From assembly GCA_012032065.1 (NCBI GenBank), contig JAAURV010000020.1, forward strand, positions 1 through 19,904: DNA of 19,904 nucleotides, written 5' to 3'. The stretch comes from Hyphomicrobiales bacterium (GTDB lineage: Bacteria > Pseudomonadota > Alphaproteobacteria > Rhizobiales > Aestuariivirgaceae). The notes beneath the pieces were generated by a model. It was not told where the DNA came from. It worked only from the letters and a program-made list of their open reading frames with translations, and ran no database searches. The position numbers and the translations under genes are program-made. Of the stretch, positions 1-8,262 are shown piece after piece. Position 1 is the first letter of the stretch, and every line of letters starts with the position of its first letter.

Positions 1-233
1 CACCGATCGGCATAAGACAGGCAGTAGAGCAGGATCACGAAAAGCGCGATCCCGTGCAGAGCCCAAAGCACCGGGCTGCCTGACTTCTCGGCGAAAAATC
101 GAAGTCCTCCGACGAGGACGAAGTTGCGCAAGAGGTCGAAGAACCAATGCGAGAAATTGCGCGTCAAGTCCGCGAGCGCAATTTCCCCTTGGGGCTGCTC
201 TAGAAGGGATTTCCTGTAGTTCGAGCCGTCCAC
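1..233 (-). CDS. Unrecognised membrane protein, N-terminal part (runs off window)
   Basis: An open frame begins at a GTG (233..231), just 3' of the stop of the PII/IS630 chimera (in-frame TAG at 242..240), and continues past base 1. About 77 residues are visible. The start reads VDGSNYRKSLLEQPQGEI, and a strongly hydrophobic segment (LWALHGIALFVILLYCL) lies near residues 57-73, so it is probably a membrane-anchored protein. A gene following a PII gene is usually amtB, but this does not resemble an AmtB N-terminus, which fits the PII fragment being displaced debris. No function can be given. The GTG is the first plausible start after the stop, but no convincing ribosome binding site is seen, and the true start could be elsewhere. 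Confidence 0.4.
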   Translation of the reverse strand, partial: MDGSNYRKSLLEQPQGEIALADLTRNFSHWFFDLLRNFVLVGGLRFFAEKSGSPVLWALHGIALFVILLYCLSYADR

Positions 234-239
234 CGCGGG

Positions 240-479
240 CTAGAGCGCGTCGGCCCCAACCTCGCCGGTGCGCACGCGCATGACCCCTTCAAGGTCGAGC
301 ACGAATATCTTGCCGTCGCCGATACGGCCGGTCCGCGCGGCCTCGGCACGGCTCATGCCATCCAGCGCCGCCGCGATCGACAGGAGGCGCCGGCTCTGCT
401 TGGCGTCCTTCACTCGGGCGGCGAGCCGGCGAAGCTCGGCAGGCGTATGGGTCGGCTTGATCGAGATGTCGTTCCGCAT
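240..479 (-). pseudogene. Chimeric remnant: IS630-type transposase N-terminus fused to PII (GlnB/GlnK) C-terminus
   Basis: The first ~45 residues from ATG 479 (MRNDISIKPTHTPAELRRLA, then a helix-turn-helix ending DGMSRAEAARTG) match the N-terminal DNA-binding region of IS630-family transposases. After AARTG the frame continues as GRIGDGKIFVLDLEGV and RVRTGEVGADAL, which is the B-loop, last strand and C-terminus of a PII nitrogen-regulatory protein. Both families have an AAR-x-G-like stretch at this point (roughly 331-341), so the joint probably formed at a short shared GC-rich sequence. The catalytic DDE part of the transposase and the T-loop part of PII (about 80 residues) are both absent, so neither function can survive. 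An upstream GTG at 500 would extend the frame by 7 residues. Confidence 0.75.
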
Positions 480-499
480 GGCAGGCGTCCTCCTTGCCA

Positions 500-514
500 C
501 CTTGAATCACACCG
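500..514 (-). repeat. 15-bp sequence shared with the leader of the IS4-like transposase
   Basis: Read on the minus strand this is CGGTGTGATTCAAGG, lying about 20 nt upstream of the transposase-like ATG at 479. The identical 15 bases occur at 12109-12123, about 27 nt upstream of the IS4-like transposase start and in the same orientation relative to it. The two transposase remnants are from different families, so the shared leader is unexpected. Confidence 0.6.
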
Positions 515-774
515 CGATCAATTTGGGAATCCCAGCCGAGTCACTTCAGCGGGCCGTTGGTATTCTATGCCGAGAGCTATCAACGCTACATGGCGGCATA
601 ACTAAATCAAGTAGCCCGCCATCTCATTGAGACCGCGGGATTCCTGATTCATTGAAAAACATTATGGTTGCTCCCATCAGGAGTCCATCGCCGGCAACAA
701 ACGCAAAACTCCCGCGTCAGCGGGTTCGTTCAATCCCATCACGAGTCATGGTCAAAGGCCGTTGGTATAACCGG
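515..774. other. Gene-free stretch between the operon end and the IS630/PII remnant
   Basis: No frame here reads as a recognisable protein on either strand. It holds an imperfect hairpin at 615-639 (outer CCCGC/GCGGG with an inner CTC/GAG), the terminator-like hairpin at 711-724, and a 12-bp direct repeat GGCCGTTGGTAT at 552-563 and 757-768. It probably contains the remaining outer end of the IS630-type element, but no partner terminal repeat was found. Confidence 0.5.
705..724 (-). terminator. Possible operon terminator downstream of gtrA
   Basis: On the minus strand a 5-bp GC stem with a 4-nt loop (CCCGC-TGAC-GCGGG) is followed directly by AGTTTTGCG. It lies about 50 nt after the gtrA stop codon, where the nine-gene minus-strand operon ends. 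The stem is short and the T-run has only four T, so this is a weak candidate. Confidence 0.35.
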
Positions 775-1203
775 TCACGAACCACTGGTGTCGCGCGTGA
801 AGACCCAGTGGCGCGCCATGCCGAAGTTCCAGACCAGTACAATGGGCACCGATACGATCTTGGCGATCAGCGCTGGCATCGCTTGGGCGAGCAGGCAAAC
901 AAGTATCGTCGATAGAACTAGCCCGGCGCCGTAGGTTAGCGCGAACTTGATGGCTTCGTGGAAAGCGGGGCCGGCGCTGTCGGCGCGGTTGAATGTCCAA
1001 TTCCGGTTCAACACGAAACTCGCGGCGACGCCGCAACCGTAGGACATGATGTTGGCCGCGGCCGGAGCCAGATGGCCAATTCCGGTGAAACCGGCGAAAA
1101 GCGCGAGATCGAGCAGGGTAGTGATGGCTCCGACCGTCGCGAAGCGTAGAAACGCGGGTCCCGTCTGCAAGAGCGCCGCGACCCGCCGGCCATGCCCGGT
1201 CAT
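775..1203 (-). CDS. GtrA-like family membrane protein (polyprenyl-phosphate sugar flippase)
   Basis: This 142-residue protein has four hydrophobic segments (about 18-38, 43-63, 82-102 and 108-130) and GtrA/DPMS3 hallmarks: FLRFATVGAITTLLDLALF near the N-terminus, FVLNRNWTF in the middle, and KIVSVPIVLVWNF before a basic tail with HWVFT. GtrA proteins are thought to flip undecaprenyl-phosphate-linked sugars across the inner membrane. Its ATG overlaps the stop of the upstream glycosyltransferase by four bases (ATGA at 1203..1200), so the two are translationally coupled, the classical gtrA/gtrB pairing in reverse order. It is the last gene of the operon. Length is typical and the frame is intact. 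The family call is confident; the sugar carried is not known. Confidence 0.9.
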   Translation of the reverse strand: MTGHGRRVAALLQTGPAFLRFATVGAITTLLDLALFAGFTGIGHLAPAAANIMSYGCGVAASFVLNRNWTFNRADSAGPAFHEAIKFALTYGAGLVLSTILVCLLAQAMPALIAKIVSVPIVLVWNFGMARHWVFTRDTSGS

Positions 1204-2207
1204 GGCGTTTTGGCCTTGGAGGGCGGCCTTGAGCGATTGGCGCCGGCCTCCGCCGCGTCGTCGCCGAAATTGAGCGAGGCCTGGACGATCGGAACCGGGC
1301 GTTTTTTCGATTGCATGAACACGCGGCCCAGGTACTCGCCGACGATGCCGAGGAACATGGCATTCAAGGTGATCGAAATCAGCAGCAGCACGGTCGTGGT
1401 CGTGAAGCCGGTCGGCCAGTCCTGTCCCAACACGAAACTTCCGATCACATAGACGAAAATGAGAAGAAAGGTCAGCGTTCCGAACAGCAAGCTGAGAGTG
1501 GATGCCAGCCGGAGGGGAAGCAGGGAGTGATTGAGTACGCCGTCGATGGCGAGGGCGAGCAGGGCTTTGAGCGGAAACTTGCTGGTGCCGGCAACGCGCG
1601 CGGCACGGTCATATTCGAAGCCAACCTGGGAGAATCCCATCGAGCTGATGAGGCCGCGAACATAGGGGGACGTATCCTCGACCCTGCGCAACTCCCGCAG
1701 AATGCGGGCGTCGACAAGCCTGAATTCGCCGGCATTGAGCGGCAAGTCGTCTTCGCTGACGAGGCGCATGCATGCATAAAACGCCCGGCGCAGCCAACGG
1801 ATTACGAATCCGTCAGGCAACGACTTGCGAACACCGTAAACTACTTCGTGGCCCTGGCGCCATAGTTCGAGCATGTGGGGAATATGATGAGGCGGGTCCT
1901 GGAGATCGCAATCGATCTGGACCGCACAGGCGCCGTTCGCATGCTGATAGGCCACCAGAACAGATCGTTCATAGCCATAGTTGCGTGAGAAGCGGATAGC
2001 CCGCACATTGGGATCGCGAGCGGCGATTTCTTTCAGCAGCTTGAAGGTCCCGTCAGTCGAGTGATTGTCGGTGACGACGATTTCGTAGTCGTAGTCCGGC
2101 AGACCGCGGAAGACATCGACGATGGTCGTGTATGCGCGCTCGACATTTTCTTCTTCATTGAAGGCTGGAACCAGGACCGAGACGAGCGTCTTGCCGGAAG
2201 AATTCAT
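1200..2207 (-). CDS. GtrB-like GT2 glycosyltransferase (polyprenyl-phosphate sugar synthase)
   Basis: This 335-residue protein has an N-terminal GT-A fold of the dolichol-phosphate-mannose synthase/GtrB/ArnC type: VLVPAFNEEENV (12-23), a nucleotide-binding DNHSTDGT (47-54), a metal-binding D-C-D followed by LQD (99-104), and NAGEFRLVD (158-166). Two C-terminal membrane helices (about 238-262 and 267-292) end in the usual FLGIVGEYLGRVF. Such enzymes move a sugar from a nucleotide donor to undecaprenyl phosphate on the cytoplasmic face. It overlaps by four bases with both the epimerase upstream (ATGA at 2207..2204) and gtrA downstream. The donor is inferred to be the product of the sugar-nucleotide genes in the same operon, but plain UDP-glucose, as in phage GtrB, cannot be excluded. 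Confidence 0.9.
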   Translation of the reverse strand: MNSSGKTLVSVLVPAFNEEENVERAYTTIVDVFRGLPDYDYEIVVTDNHSTDGTFKLLKEIAARDPNVRAIRFSRNYGYERSVLVAYQHANGACAVQIDCDLQDPPHHIPHMLELWRQGHEVVYGVRKSLPDGFVIRWLRRAFYACMRLVSEDDLPLNAGEFRLVDARILRELRRVEDTSPYVRGLISSMGFSQVGFEYDRAARVAGTSKFPLKALLALAIDGVLNHSLLPLRLASTLSLLFGTLTFLLIFVYVIGSFVLGQDWPTGFTTTTVLLLISITLNAMFLGIVGEYLGRVFMQSKKRPVPIVQASLNFGDDAAEAGANRSRPPSKAKTP

Positions 2208-3154
2208 GTCACCACCGTATTGGCATTTTTCTTGATCGCGTTCAAAGTTCGTTGCAAGCCCTCGGCGAAACTGGTTTCCGGCCGCCAGTCAATCAGCTGG
2301 CGCGCCATGGCGGCGGAGCCACAGAGATAACTCGTTGTATCGGGTTGGGCATGGGCCTCATCGATTACGATCTGTTCCTGCCTCCCTCCGAGCGCCCGCA
2401 CGACTTCCCTGGCGACTTCGATCATGGCCGGGGCTATTCCGGTGGCGAGGTTCACCACGGTTCCGCCTGGAAGCGGAGCGTTCGCCAGCTTGCGGAGCCC
2501 GGTCACCACATCCATCACGTAGATGAGATCGCGTCTGTCGTTAGGACGCCGGATAACGGTTGGCTGTCCGGCCATGCAATTTTGGATCAGCGCTGGGATC
2601 AGAAATTCGCTGGACTGGCCGGGGCCGTAACACAGGGCGAGGCGGGCATGAATGGCCGGATAGGATAGCCGCGGCTGCATCATCTGCGCGAAGTGCGTGC
2701 CGGCCGCCATGGAAGCGCCGTAGGAATTCAAGGGCTTCTCGCGCTGAGTTTCGAGAAATGGCGCCGGGCCATTGCCATATTCGGCCAGAGACGCGGCCCT
2801 GACGAAGGACTTGGGAGCAGCAGCGGCGGCGGCCGCCATCACATTGACCAATCCCATCAGGTCTTCGCCAATGCTGTCAACGACATCGGAGAAACTCCGT
2901 TCGGGGGGCCGCTTGGCTTGGGCGACGAGATAGTAGACTTGGTCCGGGCGCACCTCGTGGAACAGCCTCGCGATGGCCGTCTGCTCTAACAGGCTTACCG
3001 GGTGAATGATGACGCTATCGAGCACGTCCGCGAGCCGCCACGAATTCGACTGCGGCCTGGCGGCGATCACTACGCGGTCACCCTGCTCCAGGCAGTGCCT
3101 GGCGAGATGAGAGCCTATGAAGCCGGTACCACCGAAGATGAGGACACGTGCCAT
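2204..3154 (-). CDS. NAD-dependent epimerase/dehydratase-family protein (extended SDR) with Lys-to-Met in YxxxK
   Basis: This 316-residue extended SDR protein has the dinucleotide motif GGTGFIG (8-14), an ASLAEYG segment (121-127) at the catalytic Ser/Thr position, and late motifs LALCYGPGQ and RRDLIYVMDVV seen in GDP-mannose-dehydratase-like and sugar 4-reductase enzymes. The catalytic YxxxK reads YGASMAAG (Y145 to M149): the lysine codon is ATG, one base from AAG. That lysine normally positions the ribose and lowers the tyrosine pKa, so activity is doubtful unless another residue substitutes. It follows the C-methyltransferase by 26 bp and overlaps gtrB. By context it would be the reductase or epimerase finishing a 4-keto sugar nucleotide; the substrate is unknown. 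Confidence 0.85.
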   Translation of the reverse strand: MARVLIFGGTGFIGSHLARHCLEQGDRVVIAARPQSNSWRLADVLDSVIIHPVSLLEQTAIARLFHEVRPDQVYYLVAQAKRPPERSFSDVVDSIGEDLMGLVNVMAAAAAAAPKSFVRAASLAEYGNGPAPFLETQREKPLNSYGASMAAGTHFAQMMQPRLSYPAIHARLALCYGPGQSSEFLIPALIQNCMAGQPTVIRRPNDRRDLIYVMDVVTGLRKLANAPLPGGTVVNLATGIAPAMIEVAREVVRALGGRQEQIVIDEAHAQPDTTSYLCGSAAMARQLIDWRPETSFAEGLQRTLNAIKKNANTVVT

Positions 3155-3180
3155 GGCGTTCGACCGGGGTGGCTTCTAGC

Positions 3181-4408
3181 TCATTCCACCAGAGCGGGCT
3201 TCGGCAACGGCACCACGAACTTACCGCCGCGCGCCAAGAAGGCCGCCTGTTGCTGCTTGATTTCGTCGAAGAAGTTCCAGGCGAGCACGAACAGCACATC
3301 GGGCTTCTCCGTATCGATGGCTTCGACGGGCTTGATCGGTATGCGCGTGTTGGGCGAGTAGAGGCCGTGCTTTAGGGGATTCTTGTCGACCAAAAAATCG
3401 AGATACTGGGTACCGATCCCGAATAGGTGATGACCGTGTTGCCGCGCGCCGATGCGCCATAGCCCGCGATCTTGAGGCCCTGGGACTTAAGGCCGGAAAG
3501 TATGCCACGTAGCTCCTCCCCCATGGTTTCGACGCGCTTCGCCATCTCCACGTAGCTCGATTTGTCGAGCATGCCGGCCTTCGCCTCTTCGTCGAGCATC
3601 TCCTTGACGATCGGCGCTGCCTTGCGCTTGGCGGAGGCACGGCTGAAAAACACGCGCATCGATCCGCCGTGAATGTGCGGCAGGCGGTGGACGTCGGTCA
3701 CCTCCAGGCCGAAGAACGCGCCGAGCTTGACCATCGACAGCAGGCTGAACTCCGATACGTGTTCGTGATAGATGTTGTCAAAGCCGGCGATTTCGAGCAT
3801 TTCCTTGGCGCGCGGCACCTCGATCACAAACGCGCCGTCGTCCGCCAGCAGCATGGTGATGCCCTTCATGAAGGTGTGCAGATCGCCGATGTGGTTGAAG
3901 GTATTGGTGGCGACGATGACCTTGGCGGTTCCGTGTTTCTCGCGGACGACGTCCGCCGTTTCGGGATTGAAGTAGGCGATGCGGACGTCGACTCCGCGGG
4001 ATTTGGCCATCGCGGCGATGTTCTCGGCCGGATCGATGCCGAGCGTCTTGGCGCCGAGGCCATTGCACGCCGCGAGCAGCAGGCCATCGTTGCAGCCAAT
4101 GTCAACGATCAGCCCCGATTTTCCCGCTTCTTTGACGAGCACGTCCGCGAAGTCGCGGAAATGAGTGTGCATGGTGGCAGCGCCAGACGGCACATAGAGG
4201 TAGTGCCGGAAGAAGTCCGCTGGAATCTGATCGGCAACCTGAATGAGGCCGCAATGCAGGCAGACCTGAGTGTTGAGCCCATAGGCAGGTTGCGGCTTGT
4301 CGATATCCTCCGGCCTGATCAGCATCTGGCCCGGCGCATGGTTGCCGAGCGGCAGGAATAAAAATGCTCCGGAGCCAGACAGGCGCGGCAAGCGTTCAAT
4401 CGATCCAT
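3181..4408 (-). CDS. TylC3-type sugar C-methyltransferase (SAM-dependent), two frameshifts
   Basis: The architecture is that of NDP-hexose C-methyltransferases: an N-terminal zinc-binding domain, a central SAM domain with VDIGCNDGLLL, and a C-terminal domain with KIAGYGASARGNT then DKNPLKHGLYSP and WNFFDEI. Two single-base deletions break it. Near 4375-4376, the frame from ATG 4408 encodes MDRLNACRAC, and one extra base joins it to GSGAFLFLPLGN, restoring the first CxxC to pair with CLHC. Near 3413-3414, one extra base joins GNTVITYSGS to TQYLDFLVDKNPLKHG. With both restored the length is 1230 nt, exactly 409 residues, the family size. ATG 4408 has GGAG about 11 nt upstream and replaces the apparent start at 4463. 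It lies between the DegT protein and the epimerase. Family members methylate a carbon next to a keto group of an NDP-deoxysugar. Confidence 0.85.
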
Positions 4409-4469
4409 TGTCGTTTTCTCCGTATTGCCTCACAGATGCCGGCGCAGGCCGGGAGGGCCGCACCAGGCA

Positions 4470-5660
4470 TCATGCCTTGCTCTTGATGAACGCCGCCGCG
4501 GTTTCGTAGATGTGCGCGACCTGCGACTCGCTGAGGCCCTGATGGCAGCCGATGACGATGCCGCCGCGGGTCACGAGGTCTGCGTCGGGATAGCCGCCGC
4601 GGCTCTCACGGCGCTGGATGGTCTTGAAGCCCGGCTGACGCAGGATGTTTCCGGTGAAGATCGGTCGCGTTTGGATTCCGCGCGCCTCGAAATAGATCTG
4701 CATCTCATTGCGTTTGAACGGCGCGCTGTCCCTGACCACCAGTGGGAAGGCATACCAAGTCACGTCGGCGCCGGGGATCATCTCCGGCAACACGAAGTGC
4801 TCCTCGTATGTCTTGAAGAACGCCTTGTGGCGGTCGAACGTTGCTTGGCGCGACTTGAGGAAGCCTGGCAGGCGCTGGTACTGGATAAGGCCGAACGCCG
4901 CGCCGATCTCGGAAGGCTCGAAGTTGTAGCCGATCATGTCGAAGACGTATTTGGCGTCATAAGGAATCCCGTCGATGTCGATGCCAAAGCGCGCGTTGAC
5001 ACTTTCCGATTCCGCGAACACCGACGACCGCCGGCCCCAGCCGCGCAGAACCCTGGCGTTGTGCTCGAACTCCTCGCTGTTGGTGCACAAGAGGCCGCCA
5101 TTTCCGGCGCAATTGATGATATGCGCGCCATAGAAACTCGTGGTGCAGACATCGGCCCTCTGGCCGGTGGGCCGGCCGTGAAGTTTCGAATCGAGCGTGT
5201 CGGCGCTGTCTTCCAGTACAAGCAGCTTGTGTTTGTCGGCGATGGCGCGAAGCGCGTCCCAATCCGGAATGTTGCCCATGAGGTTCGGAACGATCATCGC
5301 CCGCGTGGCTGGCGTGATCATTTCTTCAATCTTCTCGATCCTGATGTTGAGGGTCTTCGGATCGACGTCGACGAACGCCGGCACCAGGCCATTTTGAACC
5401 TGCGTCGCGACGGTCGTGGAAAAGGTCAGCGCCGGTGTGATGACTTCCGCGCCCTTTGGAAGGTTCATGGCGGCGATGCCGAGCAGCAGGGCGGAGGAGC
5501 CGGAGTTCACCATTACTCCGCGCGTCTTGCCAAACAGCGCCGCGATCTTGGCCTCGAATTCCTTCACCTTCGCGCCGGGAAGCGTCGAGGACCGCAGCAC
5601 CTCGGTCACAGCCGCAATTTCCTCCTCGCCGCTGACGCTCAAGGCATATGGTACACGCAT
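4470..5660 (-). CDS. RfbH/ColD-like DegT/DnrJ/EryC1 protein with His replacing the PLP lysine
   Basis: This 396-residue fold-type I PLP-family protein has SGSSALLLGIAA (53-64), an LEDSADTL motif (149-156) and SFYGAHIINCAGNGG (175-189). In sugar aminotransferases the fifth residue from the Phe of that last motif is the PLP-binding lysine; here it is H180, as in the 3-dehydrases RfbH (E1) and ColD, which use PMP to remove the C3 hydroxyl of 4-keto-6-deoxy sugars. RfbH also carries a cysteine cluster for a [2Fe-2S] centre after its RDWGRDC-like segment. The equivalent stretch here, GWGRRSSVFAESESV, has no cysteine. The ATG has a strong GAGGAG (5672..5667) six bases away. A dehydrase role in 3-deoxy sugar synthesis is the best guess; aminotransferase activity is unlikely. 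Confidence 0.85.
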   Translation of the reverse strand: MRVPYALSVSGEEEIAAVTEVLRSSTLPGAKVKEFEAKIAALFGKTRGVMVNSGSSALLLGIAAMNLPKGAEVITPALTFSTTVATQVQNGLVPAFVDVDPKTLNIRIEKIEEMITPATRAMIVPNLMGNIPDWDALRAIADKHKLLVLEDSADTLDSKLHGRPTGQRADVCTTSFYGAHIINCAGNGGLLCTNSEEFEHNARVLRGWGRRSSVFAESESVNARFGIDIDGIPYDAKYVFDMIGYNFEPSEIGAAFGLIQYQRLPGFLKSRQATFDRHKAFFKTYEEHFVLPEMIPGADVTWYAFPLVVRDSAPFKRNEMQIYFEARGIQTRPIFTGNILRQPGFKTIQRRESRGGYPDADLVTRGGIVIGCHQGLSESQVAHIYETAAAFIKSKA

Positions 5661-5729
5661 GTTCTTCTCCTCAACTTTGCTTGATTCTTTGCTTCCCTGG
5701 TGGAGCGAGCCCTGCCCGCTCCGCCAAGG

Positions 5730-6823
5730 CTAGTTCGACGACAATCCACGCTTCTCCGCGAAATGCCTGAAGATCTGGGCGATGCCTTCTTCCAGTCCGA
5801 CCTTCGCCGACCAGTCCGGAAATGCGCTCCGCGATTTCGTCAGGTCCGGGCAACGGCGCTGCGGGTTATCGACAAGATAGTCCTTGTCTTCGCTGACCCG
5901 CCGCCGGATCGATATGGCCGGCGCCAAGGGTTTTCCGCCGACGCTCACCACGAGTTCGGCGAGTTTCGACATCGAGACCTCGGCCTCGTCGTTGCCGACG
6001 TTGAAGGGTTCGCCGGCCGCCGCCGAGGCCAGCACCCGCAGCATCAGCGCGGTGGCATCGCGGATGTAACAGAAGGACCGCGTCGGCGCGCCGCTGCTCA
6101 GCAGTTCGATCGGCCGGTTGTCGAGAACCTGTCCGATGAAATCCGGCAACACGCGCTGATCGTCGAGCCGCAGGCCCGGACCGTAGACATTGAAAGGCCG
6201 GATGATCTTGATGGGCGTCCCGAAAAGGCATGGTACGTCATGCCCAGCGTTTCGGCCATCCGCTTCGATTCGTCGTAACATGCGCGCGGGCCGGTGCATG
6301 ACACGTACCCGCGATAGTCTTCCGGCGTCGGGATGAACTCCGGCTGGGGATCGCCGTAAATCTCGCTGGTGCTCATGATGATCATGCCGCGGACATTTTG
6401 CGCCCGCGCCAGCTCGAGCAAGTGGCGCGTGCCATTGACATTGGCGTCGATCGTTTCCAGCGGGAACTGGCGGTAAACGATTGGGGATGCGATGCTCGCG
6501 CCATGAACGATCCAGTGCACCGGTTCGCCGGGATCGAGCGGCTGAGAAATGTCGTGCTTCACGAGCGACAGGTTCGGCATGTCCTCGAGATGGGCGAGGC
6601 GATCCGGCACGCCGGTCTTAAAGTTGTCGAGGGCGATCACGCGGCACGCGGAACCCGCGCCGGACTCGTTCCAGGCCAGCAGCGTTTCGACGATATAACT
6701 CATCAGAAACCCGCTGGCGCCGGTCACCAGGACGGTCGTTCCGGAGAATCTCGGTAGGACTTCGCGGAGGTCGCCGAGGAGGGCGGCCACATCGTTGCTG
6801 ACGACTTTCGAGTAGAATTTCAT
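5730..6823 (-). CDS. UDP-glucuronate decarboxylase-like extended SDR enzyme, one frameshift
   Basis: Residues 1-200 contain the Rossmann motif GASGFLMS, LDNFKTG, the SDR segment HGASIASPIVYR and STSEIYGDP, and the active site GPRACYDESKR with an intact YxxxK. The rest is in another frame and carries PIKIIRPFNVYGPG, then RSFCYIRD and GEPFNVGND. The frames meet at a four-base T run on the coding strand (plus 6223-6226). One more T gives YHAFFGTPIKI and a 364-residue protein of normal family length. GPRACYDE and ASP near the first third are typical of UXS (UDP-GlcA to UDP-xylose or its 4-keto form), and a UDP-glucose dehydrogenase supplying UDP-GlcA lies 55 bp upstream. An NDP-glucose 4,6-dehydratase role is the alternative, since the operon otherwise lacks one. 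Confidence 0.8.
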
Positions 6824-6878
6824 GCTGGTCCGTGCCGTTGTAGGAGTTAGATGAGGGATAGTGCGGAGTTCCGAAGCA

Positions 6879-8228
6879 TCACGGCCCCGCGCCGATTTGA
6901 AGGCGCTCGAGGCCGTCCGGCAAATTCAAGCCGCGAAGCGAATTTCGCGCATCGAACACGAAGTTGCCTCGCATGGCGTTCTTGGCTTGCTGCCAGTCGA
7001 GTTGGAGCCAATCGGGCCATCCGGTGCCGATCAGCGCGACATCGCAACCGAGCAAAGCTTCATAGGCGTCCTTGGCATAGGCCACCCGGTCGCCGAAGAT
7101 CGGCTTCGCCAATTGAGTTGCCACCGGATCAAAGACGGTCACTTCGCCACCCCGTTGGCAGATATGTTCCACAAGGGTCACGGCGGGCGAATAACGCAAG
7201 TCGTCGGTTCCCGACTTGAAGGCCAGTCCCACGGACCCCTACCTTGCGGCCGCGAAAACCACCGATCCTCGCTTCGGCCATGTCGAGGACTGAGTCGGGG
7301 CGCCGGTCGTTGACGGCCGCCACAGCGTCAAGCATGGGTGTTGCGACCCGCTTATCACGGGCGAAAGCGCGAAGCGCCGCCACGTCCTTTGGCAAGCAGC
7401 TGCCGCCATAGCCGCTGCTCGGCCGCAAGTACGAGAGAATGCCCGGTCTGATTCTCTGGCCGGCGCTGACGGGTGAAAGCCGTTTGTCAAGATGCAAACC
7501 GTCCATCACCGTCTCAAGGTCGGCGCCGGGGGTTGCCTCGCACAGGCCCGCTAGCTCATTCGAGTAAGATATCAACGTCGCAAGCAGGGCATTCGACGCA
7601 TACTTGGTGAACTCGGCGTTGCGCAGCGATACGACGACCTTAGGGCAATCGAACTTTTCGTACAGCTTGGCGAAGACGGCGGCGGAGCGCGCGTCGTTGG
7701 CGCCGATCACAATTCGGTCTGGCGTCATGAAGTCCTCGATCGCCGTTCCCTCGCGAAGGAACTCGGGATTCATGCACAGGCCGATATCCGATCCGAGCTG
7801 CTTGCCGGCCGCCTTCTCGACGGCGCGAAGCACCGGCCCGTCGGTGGTGCCCGGAACCACGGTGCTCTTGACCGCGACGACGTGATAGGCGGTCTTCGAG
7901 CGCAGAGCTTCGCCGATGCCGGTGGACGCGGCGGTAATTTGCGACAGGTCGATGTGGCCGTCGTGGTCCGGCGTGCCCACGGCAATCAACGTGACATCGG
8001 TGGCGTTTACCGCGGCATGCAAATCGACTGTCGCAGTAAGGGCGCCGGACGCAACGGTCTCAGCGACGAGTTTGTCGAGGCCCGGCTCGAAGAACGGCGC
8101 CTCGCCGCGGCGGATCATCTCCACGCGCGACTGGATTTTGTCGACGAAATAACCTTGTGGCCGAGGCTCGCCAGACAGGCGCCCGTCACAAGCCCCACAT
8201 ATCCTGTTCCAATGACCGACAGGTTCAT
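6879..8228 (-). CDS. ugd: UDP-glucose 6-dehydrogenase, two frameshifts
   Basis: This enzyme oxidises UDP-glucose to UDP-glucuronate with two NAD+. The start at ATG 8228 gives MNLSVIGTGYVGLVTGACLA, the N-terminal NAD-binding motif, with GGATG close upstream. Near 8146-8149 one base is missing, joining GHKVIS to VDKIQSRVEMIRRGE. The central part has MNPEFLREGTAIEDF and the catalytic-cysteine motif SSGYGGSCLPKD (Cys about 278). Near 7233-7236 one extra base breaks GRKVGV from VGLAFKSGTDDLRYSPA; removing it restores the C-terminal UDP-binding domain. The corrected length is 1350 nt, or 449 residues, close to family size. It lies 34 bp after rfbF and 55 bp before the UXS-like gene, consistent with a UDP-GlcA supply step. 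Confidence 0.88.
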
Positions 8229-8262
8229 TTGCGCATCCTCGTCACGGTTGGCGGCATTGCAA

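Noticed and set aside
552..768. 12-bp direct repeat GGCCGTTGGTAT at 552-563 and 757-768 as a target-site duplication or attachment site.
   Set aside because: No element with recognisable ends lies between the copies, and the length alone is not convincing.
4425..5684. 419-codon plus-strand frame opposite the DegT gene, and a similar 409-codon frame at 7882-9111.
   Set aside because: Both mirror genuine minus-strand genes with catalytic motifs; their composition is charged and of low information.
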